This document shows positions 33,968 through 43,000 of a stretch of DNA of 64,000 bases, piece by piece. Under the pieces are notes generated by a model, which had not been told where the DNA came from, made no database searches, and was given only the letters and a program-made list of their open reading frames with translations. Within the stretch, counting starts at the first letter, position 1. Each line of letters starts with the position of its first letter. A program made the translations under genes and the position numbers. The stretch is taken from NCBI RefSeq assembly GCF_005876855.1, contig NZ_QLAE01000004.1:62001-126000 (forward strand), read 5' to 3'. Source of the stretch: Stutzerimonas nosocomialis. Its GTDB lineage: Bacteria > Pseudomonadota > Gammaproteobacteria > Pseudomonadales > Pseudomonadaceae.

Positions 33968-34237
33968 CTAGATTAGTAAAAGCTCTTTCACTTTTTGCTT
34001 GATTTCAGCAGGGCTTTCTTCAAATCCGTATTTACCGGCATTATCTTTAGAAGAGTTATATCCCAAGAAATAACCATTGTATTGAAAGTAGTTAGTGTCA
34101 ATTTTTCGCCTGCTTGGCTTGCCTTTTTCCAGCATATCCAGAAGCGTTTTTAAGTGTGAGCGTGTTAGCCAGAATTTTAGAAGTAATCCGCTCCCTAGCA
34201 CTTCAGTGCCGATCATTGGAGCTGCTTGAAAGCCCAA
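33968..34237 (-). CDS. Hypothetical small protein
   Basis: An 89-residue frame in AT-richer DNA, without known motifs. The sequence is plausible as protein: a basic helix LKTLLDMLEKGKPSRRKID, then an aromatic/Gly stretch YFQYNGYFLGYNSSKDNAG, then a charged C-terminal helix ending KVKELLLI. The start is uncertain (ATG 34237 or the internal Met at residue 8). It is an orphan between a MITE-like repeat and transposon remnants and may be a fragment. Confidence 0.4.
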   Translation of the reverse strand: MGFQAAPMIGTEVLGSGLLLKFWLTRSHLKTLLDMLEKGKPSRRKIDTNYFQYNGYFLGYNSSKDNAGKYGFEESPAEIKQKVKELLLI

Positions 34238-34285
34238 GGCCTAGCTCAGGGCTAGTCGTCTACACCAGTTCCGCTATGTATGCTG

Positions 34286-34456
34286 AAGGGGGCCCAACCA
34301 CTCTACCTGACCAGCAACCTCAAGCGCTTCGGCGAATTCAACCTCAAGCTAAACCGGCCACCGGAGCCCTGGATCAAGGACTCGGTGTTCCAACAAGCTG
34401 CCGGCTCGCTGCGGGTGATCAGACCTAGCCAGCTAGATACCGAGAAAACGCCATGA
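34286..34456 (+). pseudogene. C-terminal remnant of a transposase, probably Tn3-family (Tn4652-like)
   Basis: An open stretch without its own start reads PLYLTSNLKRFGEFNLKL, then NRPPEPWIKDSVFQ, and ends TEKTP. It overlaps the ATG of the following tnpC-like gene by 4 bases (ATGA), as an upstream operon partner would. The RFGxxxLxLxRxPEP pattern resembles the C-termini of Tn3-family TnpA proteins. Everything upstream is missing. The identification leans on the tnpC-like neighbour. Confidence 0.45.
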
Positions 34457-34815
34457 TCAACATTCCTCCCGCATCCTTCCGCCTTACACCGTACGGCGAA
34501 GTGGACGCCGTGGCGTTGGAAAACCTGCGCGACAGCTTCGACACCTCTCAACTGCTCCGGCTGGTTGATCGCTTGGACGTCTGCTTGGTGGAACTGGGTG
34601 GAATCACCTCCATTCGCGACGAGCTACTGAGATTGCATGCGATGGCTCTGACGATAGTTGAGGGCATCGCTCTTACGGTGCCTGCCGAGAGTGCTTGTAT
34701 CTGGACAGAAGCCCAATCTCTACAGATGGATCTTGAGGCACTGGTTTCTTGGGCGCGCTCCGCTCAGCTCATCATTGCGCCGCTGATCAATCTTGCTCCA
34801 CAGCACGAGGCATGA
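34453..34815 (+). CDS. TnpC-like regulator of a Tn4652-type transposase
   Basis: A 120-residue soluble helical protein: TPYGEVDAVALENLRDSFDT, then SQLLRLVDRLDVCLVELGGI and RDELLRLHAMALTIVEGIAL. This resembles the ~120-residue TnpC of Tn4652-like transposons, which modulates transposase level post-transcriptionally. The length agrees, and its start overlaps the end of a transposase-like fragment. The transposase itself is gone, so the gene is an orphan. Identification is from memory of the family and should be checked by search. Confidence 0.55.
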   Translation: MINIPPASFRLTPYGEVDAVALENLRDSFDTSQLLRLVDRLDVCLVELGGITSIRDELLRLHAMALTIVEGIALTVPAESACIWTEAQSLQMDLEALVSWARSAQLIIAPLINLAPQHEA

Positions 34816-34840
34816 GCGCTCTCGCCGATTTCGACGAGGC

Positions 34841-35800
34841 TCAACTGTTTCTGACCATGGCTGGAATCGCCCGTAAGTAGATCAATTCACCAATCAGTTC
34901 TACGAGTGTCTGAGTAATCACAGCCGCCGCGGCCAGCGCGCGAATGGACTCCGGGAGCGCTAGGGCCAGGGGAAGCACTACAAGCGAGTTGCGAGTGCCT
35001 GAGCTAAAGGCCACTGCCCGTGCGGCAGAAGCCTCCAAGCCAAATAGCCGGGAGCTGAGTACGCCGAGGGCCGGAGCGAGTAGTAGAAACGCTCCGTATA
35101 CCGGAAGCAACGGCGCCAGGATGTCGAGTTGGTACACGACAGCCGCGATCTGCGAACCCACCACCACGATTAGAACCAGGGCCATTGCAGGCACTGGCAG
35201 CCAGGCCCAACCTGCGCTCCATGCGCGAAGCAGCAGAGATCGGCGTCCGCCAAATTCGGTGAGCACAGCCGCTACCAAGGGTAGGACGATCAGTAACAGG
35301 AAGGCTTCTGCGAAGGGCCACAGCTCGATCACTGTGCCGGCTTCGGGGCCAAGGATTAGCCGCAAGTAGAGGGGCAGCAGCAGAAGCTGGAGCAACAGCA
35401 GCAATGGCGTCGCCGCGAGCACCAGACGAGAGTCCCCTTTGCCCAGGTGGGTGAAGACCACCACGTAATCGATACAAGGCGTCAGCAGGACAAGCAGCGC
35501 GCCGACCAACAAGGCCTTGTTCGATGAGAGCGGCCACGTCACCAGCCACACCATCAATGGCACCAATAGGAAGTTGGCCAGCAACAAGGCACCGACGAAG
35601 CGGCGGTTGGCAAAAGCTTCTCGCAGCTCCAAAAAAGGAATCTGCAGAAACATGGCATACATCAGCACGGCAATCGCCGGTGTGATGGCCATGGCCGTCA
35701 GTCCGGTGAATTGCGCAGAGCTCAGGCCTGCAATGGCAGCGGCCACCACCGCCGCGAAATAAAATGCTATCTGGTGTTCTTCCAGCCAGTCCCGCGACAT
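34841..35800 (-). CDS. ACR3/bile-acid:Na+ symporter-type permease, possible arsenite exporter
   Basis: A 319-residue inner-membrane protein with about ten helices of the BART superfamily. PLMVWLV and LTPCIDYVVVFTHLGKGDSRLVLAATPLLLLLQ near residues 105-140 are shared with ACR3-like arsenic resistance proteins; the Cys in TPCIDY is the position used by ACR3. I start at ATG 35800 (MSRDWLEEHQ), since the upstream extension is non-hydrophobic shadow sequence. No arsR or arsC is nearby. Instead it is divergent from the dsbBA set with about 210 bases between them. Arsenite efflux is a guess; an organic anion is equally possible. Confidence 0.65.
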   Translation of the reverse strand: MSRDWLEEHQIAFYFAAVVAAAIAGLSSAQFTGLTAMAITPAIAVLMYAMFLQIPFLELREAFANRRFVGALLLANFLLVPLMVWLVTWPLSSNKALLVGALLVLLTPCIDYVVVFTHLGKGDSRLVLAATPLLLLLQLLLLPLYLRLILGPEAGTVIELWPFAEAFLLLIVLPLVAAVLTEFGGRRSLLLRAWSAGWAWLPVPAMALVLIVVVGSQIAAVVYQLDILAPLLPVYGAFLLLAPALGVLSSRLFGLEASAARAVAFSSGTRNSLVVLPLALALPESIRALAAAAVITQTLVELIGELIYLRAIPAMVRNS

Positions 35801-36009
35801 CTGATATCTTCCCTTGTTGCGCAAGGGCGACATTCTCCCACTGGCATCGGATTTAACCCAGCGTTGAGGCTGGTTGCTTTTCGCTTTGCCGTTGGGCGAA
35901 GTCCGCAACGGTCCTAACAAGTCCTGCCGATAAGAGGATGCATGATGTTTCGAAATAACTGGATGGCGGGTCTGAGGCAAGTGCTCGCCATCGCCAGGAG
36001 TTAACCGCA

Positions 36010-36444
36010 ATGAATCCTCAACCTTCAGGCATGCCCTGGAACCTGCTGCTGCTAACCTGGCTGGTCGCACTGGTATCGACCCTGTCCGCGCTGTTCATTG
36101 GTGAGGTGATGGGCCAGGCACCCTGCGTGTTGTGCTGGTTCCAGCGTGCCTTCATGTTTCCGCTGGCGGTGATCCTGGCCATCGCCTGCTACCGCTCGGA
36201 TTTCACCGTCTGGCACTATGCCCTGCCGCTGACCGCTATCGGTGCGGCACTGGCATTTGTTCACACGCTGCTCTATGCAGGGCTGATTCCACAGCCGATC
36301 CAGCCCTGCACGGCCACTGGTCCATCCTGCTCAGGCGCCGGAATGACCCTCTTCGGCGTGGTGCCCCTGCCGGCACTCGCCTTGTTCGCTTTTATCCTTA
36401 TCGCCATCCTGCTCATAATCATCCGTCGGAGAACCACCCCATGA
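36010..36444 (+). CDS. dsbB: DsbB-type disulfide oxidoreductase
   Basis: A 144-residue inner-membrane protein with four helices. The first periplasmic loop has the redox pair CVLC (in APCVLCWFQRAFMFP, about 37-40). The second loop has Cys pairs in QPCTATGPSCSGAG (about 98-107). Quinone-coupled reoxidation of a DsbA partner is the family role. It ends in an ATGA overlap with the DsbA-like gene, so the two form a pair. It is not the housekeeping dsbB context but an island copy. A GGAG about 12 bases upstream may serve as RBS. Confidence 0.88.
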   Translation: MNPQPSGMPWNLLLLTWLVALVSTLSALFIGEVMGQAPCVLCWFQRAFMFPLAVILAIACYRSDFTVWHYALPLTAIGAALAFVHTLLYAGLIPQPIQPCTATGPSCSGAGMTLFGVVPLPALALFAFILIAILLIIIRRRTTP

Positions 36445-37121
36445 ATCGCCGTTCCGTGGTCCTGATCGTCAGTGTCGTGATCCTGGCCGTCTTTGCTGCC
36501 GCCGCATTCTTCTATTCCCCCTCGCAATCGCCTCAACAGGCCCAGGCTCCCGGTTCGACAGCCCAAGAGACCGCGACACAACCCAAACAGAACGGCGGCC
36601 AGTTGGTTCGCTTCCACTCACCAGTGTTCGGCCCGGCGCAAGCGCCAGTGACCATCGTCGAATTCTTTGACCCTTCCTGCGAGGCATGCCGCGCCTTCCA
36701 CCCCTATGTGAAGCAGATCCTCGCCGAGAACCCGGAAGACGTGCGTTTGGTGCTGCGCTATGTACTGTTCCATCAAGGCTCCGAAGAGGTGGCGCGAATG
36801 CTGGAGGCGGCGCGTAAGCAAAATCTCCATGAACAAGTGTTGGGGGCTGTGCTGGAAGCCCAACCCGGTTGGCACGACGACCCCAAGGTAACGCAGGCAT
36901 GGGCTGCTGCAGAGCGCGTCGGTTTGAACTTGGAACAGGCCCGCCAGGACATGCATACGCCTGGCGTCAACGCCGTGCTGGAAACGGACATGCAGGACGT
37001 TAAAGCCGTTGGGGTTCGTGGCACGCCGACTTTTTTTGTCAATGGTCGTGCGCTCAGCGAGTTTGGCCCGGAGCCGCTGCGCCAGTTGGTGAACAGCGAA
37101 GTGGCCAAGGCACGAGAATGA
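36441..37121 (+). CDS. DsbA-family thiol:disulfide protein, membrane-anchored
   Basis: A 226-residue protein. Residues 6-26 form an N-terminal anchor or signal (VVLIVSVVILAVFAAAAFFY). A low-complexity Gln/Ala linker follows, then a thioredoxin-fold DsbA domain with the active site FFDPSCEACRAFHPY (C-E-A-C, about 75-90) and the cis-Pro loop VRGTPTFFVNGRAL near 196. I start at ATG 36441, overlapping the dsbB stop, rather than at the longer upstream ORF start. It should donate or shuffle disulfides in the periplasm and be reoxidised by the adjacent DsbB. The CEAC site differs from the CPHC of housekeeping DsbA. Confidence 0.87.
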   Translation: MNRRSVVLIVSVVILAVFAAAAFFYSPSQSPQQAQAPGSTAQETATQPKQNGGQLVRFHSPVFGPAQAPVTIVEFFDPSCEACRAFHPYVKQILAENPEDVRLVLRYVLFHQGSEEVARMLEAARKQNLHEQVLGAVLEAQPGWHDDPKVTQAWAAAERVGLNLEQARQDMHTPGVNAVLETDMQDVKAVGVRGTPTFFVNGRALSEFGPEPLRQLVNSEVAKARE

Positions 37122-37125
37122 CACT

Positions 37126-37587
37126 ATGAGCGCGCTGGAAAACCGCGTGCCACCGCTGCTCGTGGCCGGCCTGATCGCTGTGCTGATGGGTTTGTCGGGA
37201 ACCAAATTGCCGGGTTTCGAACTGGCATGGACCGCGCGCCTGACCTTCGCTTTGCCAATACTGCTCCTGGGGCTCGGCGTGTGCCTCGCCGGCGTCCTGT
37301 CGTTTCGCCGCGCGCGTACTACGGTTAATCCATTGCAGCCGCAGCAGGCTTCTGCATTAGTGGAGGCTGGCATCTACCGGTACAGCCGCAACCCCATGTA
37401 CTTAGGCTTTGCCATTATCCTGGCGGCTTGGGCGCTGGTCTTGGCCTCGCCTCTAACCCTGCTTGGCGTAGTTGCTTTCGTGCTGTACATGAACCGTTTC
37501 CAGATCCCAGCCGAAGAGTGGGCGCTGGAAACATTGTTCGGCGAATCATTTGCCCGCTACCGTGCACGAGTCCGCCGCTGGCTCTGA
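37126..37587 (+). CDS. ICMT/PEMT-type membrane methyltransferase-like protein
   Basis: A 153-residue integral membrane protein with about four helices. The conserved C-terminal region LVEAGIYRYSRNPMYLGFAIILAAW (about 82-106) and EEWALETLFGESFARYRARVRRWL at the end match the isoprenylcysteine carboxyl methyltransferase/phospholipid methyltransferase fold that binds AdoMet. Bacterial members have unknown substrates and often sit in metal-resistance clusters. It starts 4 bases after the DsbA-like stop, so it is the third gene of this operon. The 214 bases after it show no clear terminator. Confidence 0.8.
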   Translation: MSALENRVPPLLVAGLIAVLMGLSGTKLPGFELAWTARLTFALPILLLGLGVCLAGVLSFRRARTTVNPLQPQQASALVEAGIYRYSRNPMYLGFAIILAAWALVLASPLTLLGVVAFVLYMNRFQIPAEEWALETLFGESFARYRARVRRWL

Positions 37588-37801
37588 GCGTCCGCGGCGG
37601 TAGCGACTGGCGGGGCTTGCTCGTCGCGGCAGCCTGCCGAAGGTGCCACGACCTAGCCTGATCTCCTCGTGACGAGCTGCTTTGGCCACATGCCGCTAGC
37701 ATGTCTCTGGTCGAAGACATAGCGCCAACGAGTGATGTCGCAAGTTCACTCCGTTGATATCGAGATAACTGTCTAGCAACAGCGGTGAGCGCAAAGCAGG
37801 C

Positions 37802-38722
37802 TTATGCTTCGCTGCGATGACTGTCGGCCTGCCTGGTGTCGATACAAACACTGCCGTCTAGCTCCATTTCAAGTGTCGAGTGGCTGACTTTGAATCGCTC
37901 ATGAAGTACACGTTTTAAATCAGTCTTCACTCGTTCAATTTCGGGCAGGCTAGCCTTCTTGATGACAACGTGAGCTTCCAATGCAGTTGAATGTTCGGCA
38001 ATTTCCCAGACATGTACGTGGTGAACACTCACAACGTCGTCCACTTGCTCCATGACATTGATTATATCAGTGATGGAAACTCCTTCTGGTGCGCCCTCCA
38101 TTAACAAGTGAATGGTTTTAGGTAGCATGCTAAAGCCCTGCCATAGCACGTAACCAGCAATCATCAGCGTCAGTACAGTATCTGTCCAATACCAGTCATA
38201 CAGAAGGATTAATGTTCCGGCAATAATAACACCGACGGAGGCCAGCGCATCCGACACATTGTGCAAGAATGCCGCCTTTATATTCATGCTATTCTTAGAC
38301 ATTGTGTAGGTGAGCAAGGCCGTGACGACATCTACAATCAAGGCTATTCCCGCCACCACGACCACTGTCCATCCTTCAATGGGCTGTGGGGCAAAAAACC
38401 GACCTATAGCTTCGTAGATGAGGTAGAGACCAACGATAATCAGCGTGACCAAGTTAATCAAAGCCGCTATGGTTTCACTGCGTCGGTAGCCGAAGGTTTT
38501 AAAAGCATCTGGCGGTTTGCGACCGATTTTACGTGCGATGAGCGCAATAACCAGTGATGCGGCATCGCTCAAGTTATGTAGCGCGTCAGCTATGAGCGAT
38601 AAACTGCCAGAAAGTATTCCTCCAACAACTTGTGCCAGAGTTAGCACAGTATTAACGCCAATGGCAGCGATTAAACGCTTATCGCCTATGGCTTCGGTGT
38701 TATGGTTATGTTCGTGAGCCAT
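37802..38722 (-). CDS. CDF cation-efflux transporter (CzcD/ZitB-type)
   Basis: A 306-residue cation diffusion facilitator with six helices. The intramembrane metal site pairs are visible as SLIADALHNLSDAASL (helix 2, HxxxD, about 41-56) and AAFLHNVSDALASVG (helix 5, HxxxD, about 150-164). The cytoplasmic C-terminal domain (about 205-295) has HHVHVWEIAEHSTALEAHVVI. The N-terminus carries a short His-containing tail (MAHEHNHN). It exports Zn, Co or Cd from the cytoplasm in exchange for protons. Its DNA is AT-richer than the flanking czc genes. A palindromic operator-like site at 39070 lies upstream of the divergent small gene. Confidence 0.9.
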   Translation of the reverse strand: MAHEHNHNTEAIGDKRLIAAIGVNTVLTLAQVVGGILSGSLSLIADALHNLSDAASLVIALIARKIGRKPPDAFKTFGYRRSETIAALINLVTLIIVGLYLIYEAIGRFFAPQPIEGWTVVVVAGIALIVDVVTALLTYTMSKNSMNIKAAFLHNVSDALASVGVIIAGTLILLYDWYWTDTVLTLMIAGYVLWQGFSMLPKTIHLLMEGAPEGVSITDIINVMEQVDDVVSVHHVHVWEIAEHSTALEAHVVIKKASLPEIERVKTDLKRVLHERFKVSHSTLEMELDGSVCIDTRQADSHRSEA

Positions 38723-39069
38723 TGGTTTTTAACCGTCCTTAAATAACATAAGACAAGGATAGGGAGCCCAAAAAAGTAATAGATAATACTAGCACCAATA
38801 CCATCTGGCCTTCCAAACCACACTGACAGAAATGCGACCACTCTCAAGCGAGTTCGTGCATTATCGTCTGAAACTTGCCGATAACTGGCCGATCCCTCTC
38901 AAACGTTAAACGACGTTGCTCGCTAATGATAGATGATGCGGCGTCAATCCGAAGATGACAAAATTGTAATCTTCCAATCATTCTTTTCGTAGGATAGGCC
39001 CTTGCAGATTGGTGCGCCTCGGTGCTGACATGACGAAGCAAGGCGCTCATGTCACCGCGCAATGGAAGC

Positions 39070-39090
39070 ATTACATTTCAATAATGTAAT
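39070..39090 (+). promoter_or_regulatory. Palindromic site, CzcR/CopR-like
   Basis: ATTACATT-TCAAT-AATGTAAT is a perfect 8+8 palindrome resembling the ATTACA-type boxes bound by heavy-metal OmpR-class regulators. Similar boxes occur at 46585 and 48211. It lies 109 bases upstream of the small exported protein gene. The remaining bases of the gap 38723-39198 contain AT-rich DNA and no gene I can support. Confidence 0.55.
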
Positions 39091-39198
39091 GCTTGGCTCA
39101 TGCTGCTGTTAACTTCAATCACGCAAAATTCATTCGAACCTGCAGGGCTCAGCGAGAAAGCTCAGCAAGCCACCTTTGAATTTAGCGAGGACTGCCCT

Positions 39199-39429
39199 AT
39201 GAATCTGTTGAAAGCTATTGTTGTTGGTTTGGTAATCTGCGGCTCCGCATTGTCTTATGCAGAAGATGGTTACGACCGCTCAATTAAATTTAATGAAAAA
39301 TTCCGAGCAGATCAAAAACTAATTCACGGAACCGAATCCGCCAAACGAAAAATAGACGAATTACAGATTAAGGATACCCGCCAAGATCAGAACAATACGG
39401 AAAGCAAGAAAGAAACCAAAGCTGACTAA
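39199..39429 (+). CDS. Small exported charged protein of unknown function
   Basis: A 76-residue precursor. NLLKAIVVGLVICGSALSYA is a signal peptide (residues 2-21), leaving a ~55-residue mature, very hydrophilic chain (EDGYDRSIKFNEKFR onward, Lys/Asp/Glu/Gln-rich, no cysteine). I start at ATG 39199; an upstream ATG at 39100 would spoil the signal peptide. A Rho-independent terminator follows at 39499. It resembles in layout small periplasmic PtrA-like proteins found in metal-resistance loci, but I see no convincing match. The operator-like palindrome upstream suggests metal control. Confidence 0.6.
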   Translation: MNLLKAIVVGLVICGSALSYAEDGYDRSIKFNEKFRADQKLIHGTESAKRKIDELQIKDTRQDQNNTESKKETKAD

Positions 39430-39498
39430 CCGCTTCATATCTGAACGATATTCGCCTCCTGCAGCTTCCAATCTCCTTTGGAAGCAGTTGCACTCTAA

Positions 39499-39521
39499 GC
39501 GCCCTTCGGGGCGCTTTTTTG
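39499..39521 (+). terminator. Rho-independent terminator
   Basis: GCGCCC-TTCG-GGGCGC followed by TTTTTTG. It is a strong hairpin with a UUCG tetraloop and U-tract, 70 bases after the small exported protein gene. Confidence 0.85.
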
Positions 39522-39617
39522 TTTCCATAACTTGCCCGCAACATCGCTACCAGCGAATCGCCCGGAATTTATATAAGCCGTTTCGTTTAAGTCAGGCCGC
39601 CATTGCCTGATCTGTTG

Positions 39618-39800
39618 TTATTAGCCTTCGCAAGGATCATGTCCGAGTGAGCTGAACAGACGCTGTGGCGTACAGCGCACCCATGTCTGGGTCGCTATCT
39701 CAAAGGCCTCACGGTTCGCCCATGATTGACGGTGTCAGCTCGGCCTTGCACAGCCCGCTGATCGTTCCAGCCAGGGCTTTGTCGTAGCTATCGCCCTTTG
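39618..39800 (-). pseudogene. IS3-family transposase (OrfB) C-terminal remnant
   Basis: On the minus strand the frame reads GDSYDKALAGTISGLCKAEL, matching the DDE-integrase end of IS3-family OrfB (usual form GDSYDNALAETxNGLYKxE). After a frameshift it continues REAFEIATQTWV and QRLFSSLGHDPCEG to a stop near 39621. Catalytic-core pieces and both ends of the IS are missing. It is dead. The rest of the gap up to 40011 contains no recognisable gene. Confidence 0.75.
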
Positions 39801-40011
39801 CTGCCGACCGGGGCAGGTCAGTCGCTGTTTGCATAATCCTTCGTCAGCTCACCGTGGGTGAAAGCCATCAGGTCAAGGACGCGTATGTAGCGAAAGTCAT
39901 ACGCACTAAGCGCTGAGCAATTTTTTATTTACCGCTTAGATGCATCAGACTGCGCCACAAAGGCTGTGCTGTCCGCTGCGCCGCTAATGAAACTGCGCTC
40001 CGATAATTAAC

Positions 40012-40046
40012 GCGCCCCGTTCTCGCTAGCTAGCAAGAACGGGGCG
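40012..40046 (-). terminator. Terminator-like hairpin downstream of czcA
   Basis: CGCCCCGTTCT and AGAACGGGGCG pair almost perfectly around a CTAGCTAG centre, about 20 bases beyond the czcA stop. A U-tract is weak, so it may act as a terminator or as an mRNA-stabilising hairpin for the czcICBA transcript. Confidence 0.65.
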
Positions 40047-40067
40047 TTGTGTGCCGCCATCCAATCT

Positions 40068-43000
40068 CTAGCTTGTTCTGTCAGCGGCCAACGCGATTTC
40101 TTGCTCCTCCAATTCGTCTTCGCGTCGATGAGCCATCTGGTAGAGCAACGGCAAAACTAATAGCGTTAGCACCGTTGAGGAGAGAATCCCCCCGATCACC
40201 ACCGTCGCAAGGGGACGTTGTACCTCTGCACCGGTACCCACATTCAAGGCCATTGGAACGAACCCGAGTGAAGCCACTAAGGCTGTCATCAATACCGGTC
40301 GTAGCCGGGTAAGGGCACCTTCGCGGATCGCAGTGTCCAGAGGTAAACCTTGCTCCCGTAGGCTACGGATGAAGGAGATCATTACCAGGCCATTTAGAAC
40401 GGCGACGCCTGACAGAGCAATAAAGCCAACACCTGCTGAAATGGACAATGGGATATCTCTGAGCCACAGCGCAACAATGCCTCCGGTGAGCGCAAATGGA
40501 ATCCCTGTAAAGACCAACAAACCGTCTTTGACATTGTTGAACATCATGAAAAGCAGAATGAAGACCAGGAGCAGCGCCACGGGGACGACAATCTGCAGCC
40601 GCTTCGTTGCCGATTCAAGCTGCTCAAAGGTACCGCCCCAGTCGATCCAATAACCTGCCGGGATATCTACCTGGGCCTGGATTTTCTGTTCTGCCTCAGA
40701 TACGAATGATCCAATGTCACGACCACGGACGTTTGCACTGACGACAATTCGCCGTTTCCCTTCTTCTCTACTGATCTGATTCGGACCGGGGGCCAAATCC
40801 AGGGTGGCCACCTCGCCGAGGGGGATATAACTTATGGTGCTGTTTAATTCCCTTGGAAGGGCAATTGGAAGCCGCTCAATTGCGGCGAGATCGCTGCGTA
40901 TCTCGTCCGGTAAACGAACCACGATATCGAAACGCCGATCTCCTTGAAACAAGGTGCCTGCCTCTCGGCCACCGATAGCTACTGCAACCGCTTGCTGGAC
41001 GGTATCTAGACTCAGGCCGTATCGTGCGATCTGATCGCGATCGATATCAATCGTGAGCATGGGAAGGCCAGTCGTCTGCTCGACCGTAACCTCTGAAGCG
41101 CCTGGTACTTGTCCTAGCACCTCGGATACTTCCGCCGCCGTGCTGTTAAGAACGTCCATGTCATCACCATAGATTTTCACGGCTACCGCGGCACGAACTC
41201 CGGAAATCAGCTCGTTGAAACGCAGCTGAATCGGCTGGGAAAACTCGTAGTTATTGCCCGGCAACTCAGCGGCGGATGCTTGCACCTCGCTTAAGAGCTG
41301 ATTACGCGACTTGCCTGGATCCGGCCACTGTTCTTGTGGCTTCAGCATGACGTACCCGTCAGAGATATTTGGAGGCATAGCATCCGATGCCACTTCCGCA
41401 GTGCCAGTTCGCGCAAATATGCGTTCAATCTCCGGAAACTCATCCATAAGCTTTCGCTCCAGCTGCTGCTGCATCTCTACAGACTGACTAAGACTGGTAG
41501 CTGGTACACGAAGGGCTTGGATAGCGAAGTCTCCCTCGTTGAGGCTAGGCACGAATTCACTGCCCATACGTGACCCTACGAGGCCAGAAAGTATGACTAC
41601 AACTACCGCAAAGGTGAGCACTGCTGGCTTGTTGGCCATTACCGCATCGAGCGCAGGTGCGTAGGCCCGTTTAGCATTGCGGATTAGAAAGTTTTCCTTT
41701 TCCGTAACCCGCTTACCGATAAAGAGCGCAACGGCCGCCGGGACGAACGTCACCGAAAGGATTATCGCCCCGAATAGCGCTGTCACTACGGTAAACGCCA
41801 TGGGCGTGAACATCTTACCTTCTACCCCTGTAAGGGCGAATATCGGCAGATACACGATCATAATGATCAGCTGCCCATACAATAGAGGCCGACGCACTTC
41901 CTTTGCCGCAGCGAATACTTCATGAAGCCGTTCGGACAGTGTTAATGCCCGTCCGTGATGGGACTGAGCGTGTGCAAGTCGACGCACGCAGTTCTCAACA
42001 ATCACCACGGCTCCATCGATAATGATGCCGAAATCCAATGCGCCTAGGCTCATCAGGTTGGCGCTGACCTGATTGGCTACCATGCCGGTGAACGTGAAGA
42101 GCATAGAAAGCGGTATCACAAGCGCGGTTAGGATCGCCGCCCGGATATTGCCTAAGAAGAGAAAAAGTATAACCACAACAAGAATGGCACCCTCAGTGAG
42201 GTTCTTCTTAACGGTGGATATAGCTTTGTCTACGAGTACAGTTCGATCGTAGACAGTAATTGCCTTTACGCCTTCCGGAAGCGAAAGGTTTATCTCTTTC
42301 ATCTTGTCGTCGACAGCCCTTGAAACTACTCGGCTATTTTCACCGATAAGCATGAAGGCCGTACCTAGTACCACTTCGCGGCCATTCTCGGTGGCTGCGC
42401 CAGTGCGGAGCTCCTTTCCAACCTCGACCGTCGCAACGTCGCGGATACGCACTGGGGTACCGTCAACGTTGCTAATAAGGGTATCGCGGATGTCCTCCAC
42501 AGACTGCATTTGTCCTGGAGCGCGAACAAGATACTGCTCGCCGCGCTTTTCAATATATCCGGCACCTAGATTGTTATTGTTTTGCTCAACCGCCTCGATC
42601 AAATCTTGTAGTGTTAGTCCAAACGACCGCAAAGTGTCTGGGTTGGGGGCGATCTGATATTCCTTTGCATATCCTCCGATCGTATTGATCTCAGTAACAC
42701 CAGGTACATTTCGGACTTGCGGTTTGATGATCCAATCTTGAATCTCACGCAAGTCAGCAGGGGTATACGGCGTACCGTCCGATTTGGTGGCACCTTCCTC
42801 AGCTTCAACCGTCCAAAAATAGATTTCGCCAAGCCCAGTGGAAATAGGGCCAAGTGTTGGAGTGACGCCATCTGGGAGCTGATCTTTGGCCCCTCCCAGG
42901 CGCTCGTTCACAAGTTGGCGGGCAAAATAGATGTCAGTGCCTTCCTCAAAAATAACTGTGATCTGAGAAAGTCCATATCGAGACAAGGATCGTGTCTGCT

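Noticed and set aside
38844-39071. 75-codon minus-strand frame between the CDF gene and the small exported gene
   Set aside because: It has no motif, no convincing RBS and covers the palindromic regulatory region. It is more likely non-coding.
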